The position numbers and the translations under genes were made by a program. A stretch of 6,880 bases of DNA from Myxococcota bacterium (GTDB lineage Bacteria > Myxococcota > Polyangia > GCA-2747355 > JAKLHH01), in contig JAKLHH010000407.1 in NCBI GenBank assembly GCA_022710245.1, positions 1 through 6,880 of the forward strand, read 5' to 3'. Positions 1 through 5,436 of this stretch are shown here, in pieces (positions within the stretch are counted from its first letter, which is position 1; each line of letters opens with the position of its first letter). The notes beneath the pieces were generated by a model. The model ran no database searches, was not told the DNA's origin, and worked only from the letters and a program-made list of their open reading frames with translations.

Positions 1-1037
1 CTCGGCGACCATAGGGCGCAGCGGGTCCCCTGCTTCGCCAGGTACTCTGCGGTCTGCTCGAGGATCTGGAGCGGTCCGCCGGTGGTGACGAAGCCCGCCG
101 CGCCGGCCTCGAAGCCGAAGTTCGCGAGCAGGCCCGGGTCGGCGATGGTCTGGTAGCTCACCGCCCGCGGAGCGGCGACCGCGTTGCCCGCCAGGTCGGT
201 CGCCGCGCCCGCGACCTCGAGCGTGACGGTGACGCCGAAGGGCAGGTGGCCCTGCAGGGGAAAGAGCACATGCCCCATGGTGCGCCCGGGATCGGTGCCG
301 CCCGCGAAGGGGACCGTGATCACGACCGGGCCCGCCGTGAGCGTCGCCAGCGTGGCGCCCTCGGCGAGCCGGATGGGCTCGCTGAAGCCGAGCTCGGGCA
401 CGCGGGTGAGGACCTGCGGGCTCGCGAGCGTCGTGGGCTTGACCAGCGGCGGGGTCACGTCGGGACTGCCGAGCAGCGTGGCGGTCATCGGCGCGTGGTC
501 CACCATGTCCTCGTCGAGACACGCCACCTGGCCGCTCAGGGTACCCTCGAGCGTGTGGGTCGCGGCGTCGTAGCGGGCCTCGAGCTGCTTGACCTCGAGG
601 CCGCGGACGCCCTGGTTGGTGGAGACGAAGGAGACGAAGTCGACGGTGAACGGCCCCAGCCGCAGCACGCTGCCAGCGTAGCTCCCGGCCGCCATCGACG
701 TGCGGACCCAGGGCGCCTCGTAGGAGGCCGACGCGTACGGCGCGACCAGCGCCCCGCCCGGCGCGGGCACCAGCGTGAAGCGCACCGTGGCGCCGCTGCC
801 CTTGCAGTGGAGCGCGGGCAGCCAGGTCACCTGCGCGACCACCTCGAGCGCCTCGGTGAGCGGGGGGCCGGCGTCGGCGAGCGGTGGCCCGCCCTCGGTG
901 ACGTCGCGGTCGAGACCCGAGTCGCGCGCCGCGCCGTCCGCGGGCGCCGCGTCGAGGAGCGGTACCGGCTGGCGGTCGCAGCCAGCACCCACGAGCTCGG
1001 TGAGCAGCAGAAGAGCAGCGAGAGCGGAGCGCATCAT
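1..1037 (-). CDS. Lipoprotein with bacterial Ig-like (Big_5/SbsA-type) domain, C-terminus off the left edge
   Basis: 345 codons are visible and the frame stays open to the left edge. The N-terminus is a lipoprotein signal: hydrophobic AALLLLTELVGAGC with Cys20 as the likely lipidated residue (-3 is Gly, so a loose lipobox). Residues 21-62 form an Asp/Pro-rich linker. Residues 63-190 are a beta-rich stretch of unknown family. Residues about 193-297 look like an SbsA/Big_5-type Ig-like domain: SPDVTPP opening, FSEPI near 218-222, and the closing DLAGNAVAAP. After it, LLANFGFEAGAAGF (303-316) resembles the opening of carbohydrate-binding-like jelly-roll domains (N-x-GFE-x-G). The protein is probably anchored outside the cytoplasmic membrane, in a binding or adhesive role (inference). 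Two ATGs are adjacent (1037 and 1034); I chose the outer one, seven bases after a GGGGG run that can serve as ribosome binding site. Transcription diverges from the gene at 1190. Confidence 0.85.
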   Translation of the reverse strand, partial: MMRSALAALLLLTELVGAGCDRQPVPLLDAAPADGAARDSGLDRDVTEGGPPLADAGPPLTEALEVVAQVTWLPALHCKGSGATVRFTLVPAPGGALVAPYASASYEAPWVRTSMAAGSYAGSVLRLGPFTVDFVSFVSTNQGVRGLEVKQLEARYDAATHTLEGTLSGQVACLDEDMVDHAPMTATLLGSPDVTPPLVKPTTLASPQVLTRVPELGFSEPIRLAEGATLATLTAGPVVITVPFAGGTDPGRTMGHVLFPLQGHLPFGVTVTLEVAGAATDLAGNAVAAPRAVSYQTIADPGLLANFGFEAGAAGFVTTGGPLQILEQTAEYLAKQGTRCALWSP

Positions 1038-1062
1038 CCGGGATCCCCCTTTGTCTTCTACC

Positions 1063-1115
1063 AGCGTCGACCCGGCGCAGGCTCGCTGTCAACGCCTCGA
1101 CGCTCTCGACGCTGG
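1063..1115. repeat. TCGACGCT repeat cluster between divergent promoters
   Basis: CTCGACGCT occurs twice in perfect tandem (1096-1104 and 1105-1113). The inverted form AGCGTCGA lies at 1063-1070, within a longer CCAGCGTCGA (1061-1070) that pairs perfectly with TCGACGCTGG (1106-1115) over 10 bp. The tandem copies sit between the minus-strand TTGACA (1092-1087) and the plus-strand TTGACC (1117-1122). An operator for a regulator of both genes is possible; a chance or slippage repeat in GC-rich DNA is the alternative. Confidence 0.45.
1087..1092 (-). promoter_or_regulatory. Candidate -35 box (TTGACA) for the minus-strand lipoprotein gene
   Basis: The minus strand reads a perfect TTGACA here, about 50 bases upstream of the start at 1037. 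At the standard 17-base spacing the -10 position reads CGACGC, which is poor, and the nearest TATAAT-like string (TAGAAG) is too far away. Only the -35 element is visible, so the call is weak. Confidence 0.25.
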
Positions 1116-1116
1116 A

Positions 1117-1145
1117 TTGACCGCACGGGCGTGGCTCGCGACAAT
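1117..1145 (+). promoter_or_regulatory. Candidate sigma70-type promoter for the 1190 gene and its followers
   Basis: TTGACC (1117-1122, 5 of 6 matches to consensus) and GACAAT (1140-1145, 4 of 6) are separated by exactly 17 bases. Transcription would start near 1152, giving a leader of about 38 bases before the ATG at 1190. It is the best promoter match I found in the window and lies in the only divergent intergenic region. Confidence 0.5.
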
Positions 1146-1189
1146 GGCGAGTCACGTCGAGGGCGGTAACGCCGGGAAGGTGGGCCGAG

Positions 1190-1465
1190 ATGACGAGACT
1201 CCTCCACGCCACCCTGCTGGCGACGGTGCTCGCCTTCGCTGCGAGCTCCTGTGGGGGCCGCGACTGCGGCAGGAGCTGCACGCGCAGCCAGTGCTCCAGG
1301 CTCTGCGAGCAGCTCCTCCCGAAGCTGGTCAACATCTTCGGGGCGTCGGCCGAGGAGCTCGACTGCCCCGGCCCGAAGTGGGACATCGACTGCGCGCAGT
1401 GCTACAGGTACTTCAACGAGACGTACCTCATTCAAGTCGAACCGGGCACGTGTGAAGCGCTCTGA
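1190..1465 (+). CDS. Small Cys-rich lipoprotein, unknown function
   Basis: 91 aa. The start ATG follows GGGAAGG (1174-1180) at a 9-base spacing. Residues 1-20 are a lipoprotein signal peptide ending ASSC, with Cys21 as the lipidation site. The mature part is only about 71 residues but holds eight more cysteines (26, 30, 35, 39, 59, 68, 71, 88), enough for four disulfides. The first four follow C-x3-C-x4-C-x3-C; a second cluster is C59-x8-C68-x2-C71, then C88 near the C-terminus. This suggests a compact, disulfide-stabilised domain outside the cytoplasm, although a metal site is also possible. I do not recognise the family. The ATP-grasp gene begins 31 bases after its stop on the same strand, so co-transcription is likely. 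Codon use is strongly G/C-ending, which supports a real gene over the overlapping frames. Confidence 0.8.
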   Translation: MTRLLHATLLATVLAFAASSCGGRDCGRSCTRSQCSRLCEQLLPKLVNIFGASAEELDCPGPKWDIDCAQCYRYFNETYLIQVEPGTCEAL

Positions 1466-1496
1466 TCGCGCCGACGGACCTCCGAGCTGAAGCCCC

Positions 1497-2414
1497 ATGG
1501 ACCTCGAGATCCTCTTCTGCAGCGACCCCGATGATCCGGCGCAGGTGGACCCCGCCTACTCGCGCGAGGCCGAGCTCGCGCGCTGCGCGGACCTCTCCCT
1601 CTCGCTCCTCGACCACGAAGCGCTGGTCGACGAGCAGGATCCGAGGCGCGCGGCCCGCCGGATCCCCAGGACCAGCGCGCCGAGGCTGGGCGTCTATCGC
1701 GGCTGGATGCTCTCCGTCGAGAGCTACGCCGCCTTGAGCGCGGTCCTCGCGGAGCGCGGCCTCACGCTGATCAACTCACTGGACCAGTACCGCCACTGCC
1801 ATCACCTGCCCGCGAGCTACGAGCTGATCCGCGCCCACACCCCGAGGACGGTCTGGCTCGCCGCCGACGCGGCGCCCGCGCAGATCATGGCCGCGCTGGC
1901 CGTCTTCCAGGGCGCGCCGGTCATCCTCAAGGACTACGTGAAGTCCCAGAAGCACTTCTGGACCGAGGCCTGCTTCATCCCCTCGTCGTCCGACGCCGAT
2001 CAGGTCCAGCGCGTGGTCGACCGGTTCCGTGAGCTGCAGGGCGAGCTCCAGGGCGGCCTCGTGTTCCGGCAGTACGTCGAGCTCGAGACGATCGGCGCGC
2101 ACCCGGAGAGCGGCATGCCGCTCGGCCTCGAGTACCGGCTCGTCGTCCTCGACGGAGCCGCGGTCGCGGTCTTCCCCTACTGGGACGAAGCGAGCACGCC
2201 CCCCGACGCCGCGCCGCCCTTGCCGCGCTTCGAGGGCGTGCTGCGTAGCATCCAGAGCCGCTTCTTCACCGCGGACCTCGCGCGGACCCGGTCGGGTGAA
2301 TGGATCCTCGTCGAGCTCGGCGATGGCCAGGTCGCCGGCTACCCGGACCGCGCGGATCCGTCGCCGGTCTATCGCGCGATCGCAGCTCTCGCGGGCCGAG
2401 GGCGCCGCGAATGA
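1497..2414 (+). CDS. ATP-grasp domain protein, R2K clade (R2K_3-like)
   Basis: 305 aa, about the usual length for stand-alone members. No signal peptide, so cytosolic. ATP-grasp enzymes activate a carboxylate as acyl phosphate with ATP and join it to an amine or other nucleophile; the substrates of this clade are largely unknown. Family hallmarks in order: ILFCSDPDDP at 5-14; YRGWML at 67-72; INSLDQYRHCHHLP at 92-105; the nucleotide-binding stretch VILKDYVKSQKH at 142-153, with Lys145, Lys149 and Lys152 as candidate phosphate contacts; FRQYVELE at 190-197; EYR at 212-214; RFFTADLAR at 255-263; and the Mg-binding-type VELGDGQ at 272-278. No key motif appears to be missing. The start at 1497 has only a weak ribosome binding site, but the recognisable family N-terminus begins here. 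It lies 31 bp after the Cys-rich lipoprotein gene and 49 bp before the TPR lipoprotein gene. Family assignment is by motif recall, not by search. Confidence 0.92.
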   Translation: MDLEILFCSDPDDPAQVDPAYSREAELARCADLSLSLLDHEALVDEQDPRRAARRIPRTSAPRLGVYRGWMLSVESYAALSAVLAERGLTLINSLDQYRHCHHLPASYELIRAHTPRTVWLAADAAPAQIMAALAVFQGAPVILKDYVKSQKHFWTEACFIPSSSDADQVQRVVDRFRELQGELQGGLVFRQYVELETIGAHPESGMPLGLEYRLVVLDGAAVAVFPYWDEASTPPDAAPPLPRFEGVLRSIQSRFFTADLARTRSGEWILVELGDGQVAGYPDRADPSPVYRAIAALAGRGRRE

Positions 2415-2446
2415 AACGGCTCCGCCGCCACGTGGAGCCCGGGGCC

Positions 2447-2457
2447 GGGAGGAGGAG
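2447..2457 (+). promoter_or_regulatory. Strong ribosome binding site deciding a GTG start
   Basis: GGGAGGAGGAG ends six bases before GTG 2464. It fixes the start of the TPR lipoprotein inside a frame that stays open much further upstream, and the lipoprotein signal peptide begins directly at that GTG. Confidence 0.75.
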
Positions 2458-2463
2458 CTCGAC

Positions 2464-4044
2464 GTGACGAGGCACCTGCTGATGCTGACCCTGCTGCCCC
2501 TGGCGCTGGCGAGCTGTCAGCGCGTCTCGAAGCCCGCGGGCGCGCCCCCTGGCCCGGGGTCGAGCCAGGCGCTGGCCGCCCCGCCCCCGGCCGGCCCCGG
2601 CGCGCCGACACGTCCGACCTCCGCGCCCACCCGGAGGGAAGACGAGACCGGTCCCTCGCTGACTCAGCTCTCACCGCTCACGCCGAAGCTCGAGGGCGTC
2701 GTCGGCGAGCTCCGCAGGCGTCAGGGCGGCGCCCCCTTCGACCTCCGCCAGGAGCTGGGCAGGCACCTCAGCGGCTTCAGCTCCGGCGAGGGCAAGGGCT
2801 TGCCCGCGGCGGCGAGCGTCGAGGTCTTCGAGGTGCGCCAGCGCTCCCTGGTGATGGCGTTCGTCCGGGTGACGCCGAGCGGCTACCGGCCGACCCAGGG
2901 CAGCGACGCCAGCGAGGAGGGGTGCCCCGACCCGAGGACCTCGCCCACCGTGCACGCGCTCTTCATCCGCAAGGACGCCGCCGGCAAGGAGAGCCTCGCC
3001 TTCTCGACGGACGCCTTCGACGCCTGCGAGGCGAGGTTCTTCGGCGGGCGTCCCGAGCTCGTGATCCCCCGGCTCGCGGCGAGCGTCGGGGCCTTCGAGA
3101 TCCACTACGAGGCCGACGAGGGCGGCATGGAGGCCGTCAGCGGCGAGATGGTCGAGGTCTATCACCTGGGCAGCATGAAGCGGGTCGACCGGCGGACCCA
3201 GGTGGACGTGGCGACGAGCGTGCCCGGCAAGGACACGTCCACGCGCTCGGCGATGAGCTGGGTCGCCGGCCGCTCGAGCGGCGAGGCGTCGCTGGTGATC
3301 ACGGAGCTCACCACCCACGAGGAGATCCCCTGCACGGGCACGGGCAGCGACGTCGACGAGAAGAGCGCGGAGTGTCGCCACCGCTTCCAGTGCTCGCTGG
3401 CCACGCGGGTCCACGCGGTCGACCGGCAGGAGTGGCGCGAGGCCGCGGCGGAGCTCGCGCAGCTCAAGCGCACGCGGCCGGCGCTGGCCCGGGTGCCGGC
3501 CGATCGCGAGGGCGAGACGGAGAAGGCCTGCCGCCGGCTCGAGGCGCAGCTGCGCGCGGGACGGGACGGCAGCCTCTGCGGGGCCGAGCACCCGTCATGG
3601 AAGCAGCCGAGGACGAAGCCCGCCGCCCGGGCCGCGAGCCAGCCGGCGCGGGTGGTCGCGCCTGGCGCGGCGGCGGCTCCGGCGACTCCGCGCGCGCTGC
3701 CGGCGGGGTGTCCGGCGCTGGAGCTCGCTCCGGTGAGCGCAGCGAGACAGGCCGAGGCCAGGCGGCTCAACGGCCTCGGCGTGAAGCGTCACCGCGCCGC
3801 CGACTTCAAGGGAGCCATCGAGCAGCTCACGCAAGCGCTGCGGGCGAACCCCGGGCACCTGCTGGCTCGCTACAACCTCGCCTGCGCTCACAACCGCGAC
3901 GGTCAGCCGGCCACGGCGCTGGCGCTGCTCGCGGAGCTCCGGCGCTGCAGCGCCGCCGAGGGTGGCGCTGCCTGCGCGAAGGTCCTGCGCTCGGCTCGCA
4001 CCGACCCGGACCTGGAGAGCCTGCGCTCGTCCTTGCCGGAGTGA
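2464..4044 (+). CDS. Lipoprotein with C-terminal TPR repeats
   Basis: 526 aa from GTG 2464. The signal peptide ends in a good lipobox, LASC, with Cys18 lipidated. Residues 21-60 are a Pro/Ala-rich tether. Residues about 65-380 form a domain I do not recognise, with several cysteines (154, 188, 290, 304, 310, 356, 372). Its tail (about 318-365) is helical, Arg/Glu/Ala-rich. A second Pro/Ala linker spans 381-415. The C-terminus holds two clear tetratricopeptide repeats: about 430-463 (LNGLGVKRHRAADFKGAIEQ, then ALRANPG) and 464-497 (ARYNLACAHNRDGQPATALALL). A short DPDLESLR tail ends the protein. TPRs bind protein partners, so this is probably a membrane-anchored scaffold or adaptor. The frame is open from well upstream, but that part overlaps the ATP-grasp gene and reads as out-of-frame Ser/Arg-rich sequence. 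It follows the ATP-grasp gene by 49 bp, so co-transcription is likely. Confidence 0.88.
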   Translation: MTRHLLMLTLLPLALASCQRVSKPAGAPPGPGSSQALAAPPPAGPGAPTRPTSAPTRREDETGPSLTQLSPLTPKLEGVVGELRRRQGGAPFDLRQELGRHLSGFSSGEGKGLPAAASVEVFEVRQRSLVMAFVRVTPSGYRPTQGSDASEEGCPDPRTSPTVHALFIRKDAAGKESLAFSTDAFDACEARFFGGRPELVIPRLAASVGAFEIHYEADEGGMEAVSGEMVEVYHLGSMKRVDRRTQVDVATSVPGKDTSTRSAMSWVAGRSSGEASLVITELTTHEEIPCTGTGSDVDEKSAECRHRFQCSLATRVHAVDRQEWREAAAELAQLKRTRPALARVPADREGETEKACRRLEAQLRAGRDGSLCGAEHPSWKQPRTKPAARAASQPARVVAPGAAAAPATPRALPAGCPALELAPVSAARQAEARRLNGLGVKRHRAADFKGAIEQLTQALRANPGHLLARYNLACAHNRDGQPATALALLAELRRCSAAEGGAACAKVLRSARTDPDLESLRSSLPE

Positions 4045-4090
4045 GACCTCGGGCAGGTCCCCGGTCGAGGCGCCCAGCGTGGACCGCCTC

Positions 4091-4114
4091 GCCCGCCGGA
4101 GCCGCCGGTCGGGC
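4091..4114. terminator. GC-rich hairpin after the TPR lipoprotein gene
   Basis: GCCCG (4091-4095) pairs with CGGGC (4110-4114), and CCGG (4096-4099) with CCGG (4105-4108). One T is bulged and the loop has five bases. It lies 47 bases after the stop at 4044 and 59 bases before the next start. No T-run follows, so intrinsic termination is doubtful. The remaining bases of the 4045-4172 gap show no convincing promoter. Confidence 0.25.
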
Positions 4115-4172
4115 TCGGGGAGCTGGCGGCCAGGTCGCGCGTACCACATGCAGGATCCGAACGAGGACCGCG

Positions 4173-5009
4173 ATGCGTCCGCTTCGAGCAGCCAGCCTCC
4201 TCTTGGTCCCCGTGCTCGCCGGCGCCTGTCCAGCGCCGGAGGATGCGCCGGAGGCGCGCTTCACCCCGGGGCATCCGGCCGCGAGCGAGCGAGCCAGCCA
4301 GCCAGCGCCAGCGAGCCGAGCCGCCACCCTGCTGGCCACTCCGGCCGACCCGCGGGTGCCCGACCCGCGGGTGCCCGACCCGCGGATCGTCGTCGCAGGC
4401 GAGCAGGGCCTGTCCATCTACAGCGCCGAGGGCAAGCTCCTCCGCGTCGTGAAGCGACGGCCCGCGTCGGCACCCCGCTACCTCGCCGGGCGGAGCGCGG
4501 TCGTCTACCTGGGCGGGCCCTCGCGCGGCGCGCTCGGGTTCTCGGGCGTCTGGCGGCTCGACCTGGTCACCGGCGAGCACAAGCTCGTGGCGCGGATGCC
4601 GCTCCTGCGCATGGCGCGAACCGATGAGCCCGGGGCCTCGGCCGGCACGCTCGCCCCGGACACCGACGCGGGCGCCTGGGTGGAGCCGCCTGACCGCGCG
4701 CTCTGCCTGCGGCTCGTCGACGCATGGGGCGACGCGACGAACGTGATCGTGTCCATGCGCGTCGACCTTCAGAGCGGCAAGGTCACCTACCACCCCGAGC
4801 TCGTCCTGTCGGGGTATCGCTGGCTCACGCCCCCGCCCGAGCGCGGCGAGGGAGACGAGCTCTGCGGCGAGCCGCCCGCCGAGCGCGACGACGAGGTCGA
4901 GGCCGAGCTGAGGGACGCGCGCGCGCTACCCCTTCTCGATCGACGGGGAGGGACAGCTGGTCGAGCGGCGCGGCGGCCGCGAGCGCCACGTGCCGCTCTT
5001 CCACCGTGA
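4173..5009 (+). CDS. N-terminal piece of the frameshifted lipoprotein, as literally encoded
   Basis: Taken literally, the sequence encodes 278 aa. Residues 1-248 are the real lipoprotein portion and about 30 residues of out-of-frame tail follow. If the frameshift is real, this truncated lipoprotein lacks the C-terminal 40% of the blade-like region. Confidence 0.6.
   Translation: MRPLRAASLLLVPVLAGACPAPEDAPEARFTPGHPAASERASQPAPASRAATLLATPADPRVPDPRVPDPRIVVAGEQGLSIYSAEGKLLRVVKRRPASAPRYLAGRSAVVYLGGPSRGALGFSGVWRLDLVTGEHKLVARMPLLRMARTDEPGASAGTLAPDTDAGAWVEPPDRALCLRLVDAWGDATNVIVSMRVDLQSGKVTYHPELVLSGYRWLTPPPERGEGDELCGEPPAERDDEVEAELRDARALPLLDRRGGTAGRAARRPRAPRAALPP
4281..4304 (+). repeat. Tetranucleotide tract (GCGA)3(GCCA)3
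   Basis: Three GCGA units (4281-4292) are followed directly by three GCCA units (4293-4304), inside the linker of the 4173 lipoprotein gene (residues about 37-44). Because four is not a multiple of three, gain or loss of one unit would shift the reading frame. Confidence 0.7.
4347..4385 (+). repeat. 15-bp tandem repeat encoding DPRVP
   Basis: GACCCGCGGGTGCCC is present twice without a mismatch (4347-4361, 4362-4376), followed by nine bases of a third copy (4377-4385). It is in frame and encodes DPRVP-DPRVP-DPR in the linker just before the folded domain. Confidence 0.85.
4916..4926 (+). other. Alternating CG tract at the frameshift point
   Basis: An 11-base alternating run of C and G. The upstream frame reads GAC then ten bases of GC before TAC; nine or twelve would keep the frame. 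Adding one CG dinucleotide gives D-A-R-A-R-Y-P-F and joins the two halves. The downstream frame is closed above by a TGA at 4909-4911, so the shift must lie between 4912 and about 4926. Confidence 0.7.
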
Positions 5010-5403
5010 GGAGAAGGACCGTCCCCGCGGCTCGGCCGACTACGAGACGACGCTGCCCGGCCCCGTGTTCAAGGAGACCGGTCCGCTGCTGCCGCCGGGA
5101 CGCTGGGTCCTCCTCTCGGGCAACCAGTTTCGCGGCGACCTGCTGCACCTCCAGTACCTGATCATGGACCGGCAGAGCGGCGCCATCTTTCGCTTGCCGG
5201 CCCCGGAGCGACCCGCGCCCTGGCCGAAGCCGATCCCGCTCGCGCGGCTACAGCGGATGAAGCCGGTCGCGTTCAACGGCCTGGATGTGGTCGTCGGCGG
5301 CGCGGTCCGAGCCGTCGGTAGCTCCGGCGCGTTCCACGCAGGACGGACGCTCTTCGTGCCCGGCGTGCGCGTCGTGCCACTTGACGGCGGGCCCGCGCTC
5401 TAA
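4990..5403 (+). CDS. C-terminal piece of the frameshifted lipoprotein
   Basis: The frame is open from 4912 to TAA 5403, and the first GTG is at 4990. No ribosome binding site precedes that GTG, and coding-quality sequence begins before it (from about 4921), so this is not an independent gene. It encodes the end of the propeller-like lipoprotein, including WVLLSGNQFRGDLLHLQYLI and IMDRQSGAIFRLP, and closes with VVPLDGGPAL. Confidence 0.6.
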   Translation: MPLFHREEKDRPRGSADYETTLPGPVFKETGPLLPPGRWVLLSGNQFRGDLLHLQYLIMDRQSGAIFRLPAPERPAPWPKPIPLARLQRMKPVAFNGLDVVVGGAVRAVGSSGAFHAGRTLFVPGVRVVPLDGGPAL

Positions 5404-5423
5404 CAGTGTGGCCTCACACCCCC

Positions 5424-5431
5424 GAGGAGGG
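5424..5431 (+). promoter_or_regulatory. Ribosome binding site supporting a TTG start
   Basis: GAGGAGGG lies five bases upstream of TTG 5437. No ATG occurs in the correct frame until about codon 222, and a signal peptide begins right after this TTG, so the site decides the start. Confidence 0.7.
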
Positions 5432-5436
5432 CCGCC

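Larger units (their letters stand above)
4173..5403 (+). pseudogene. Frameshifted lipoprotein gene, beta-propeller-like; rejoined length about 410 aa
   Basis: The ATG at 4173 has GAGG (4163-4166) six bases upstream. The signal peptide ends AGAC, with Cys19 as a loose lipobox cysteine. Residues 20-70 are a low-complexity Pro/Ala/Ser linker with DPRVP repeats. From about residue 71 beta-rich sequence follows that resembles propeller blades (IVVAGEQGLSIYSAEGKLL, then GVWRLDLVTGEHKLVARMP). After Asp248 the original frame turns into Arg/Pro-rich sequence with uncharacteristic codons and stops at 5009. Meanwhile the next frame begins ARYPFSIDGEGQLVERRGG with proper G/C-ending codons and runs to TAA 5403, ending RVVPLDGGPAL. 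The switch falls at the CG tract 4916-4926. The blade-like style continues after it (WVLLSGNQFRGDLLHLQYLI, DRQSGAIFRLP). It is either a genuinely broken gene or a sequencing or assembly error. The function is unknown; surface lipoprotein is the only safe statement. Confidence 0.8.

Noticed and set aside
246..1169. Plus-strand open frame of about 307 codons opposite the Ig-like lipoprotein
   Set aside because: Its product is Arg/Gly/His-rich with no domain, and the minus-strand frame has a signal peptide, ribosome binding site and Ig-like motifs. It is an antisense shadow in high-GC DNA.
2029..2463. Upstream extension of the TPR lipoprotein frame
   Set aside because: It overlaps the ATP-grasp gene out of frame and reads as Ser/Arg-rich noise. 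The strong ribosome binding site and signal peptide place the start at 2464.
2411..2467. 18-residue reading frame (MKRLRRHVEPGAGRRSST) whose start overlaps the ATP-grasp stop (ATGA) and whose stop overlaps the next gene's start (GTGA)
   Set aside because: A neat arrangement for translational coupling, but it has no ribosome binding site or conservation evidence. Chance is the simpler explanation.
2671..3591. Minus-strand open frame of about 306 codons opposite the TPR lipoprotein
   Set aside because: Arg/Leu/Ala-rich composition with no motif. The plus strand has the signal peptide, TPRs and correct codon bias.
2922..4172. Long open stretch in the frame of the 4173 gene, running through the TPR gene
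   Set aside because: Out-of-frame Arg/Gly-rich translation. The lipoprotein signal and ribosome binding site put the true start at 4173.
4912..4950. Programmed ribosomal frameshift instead of a mutation
   Set aside because: No slippery heptamer, no upstream ribosome binding site-like stimulator and no obvious hairpin were seen. A dinucleotide slip in the CG tract explains the break fully.
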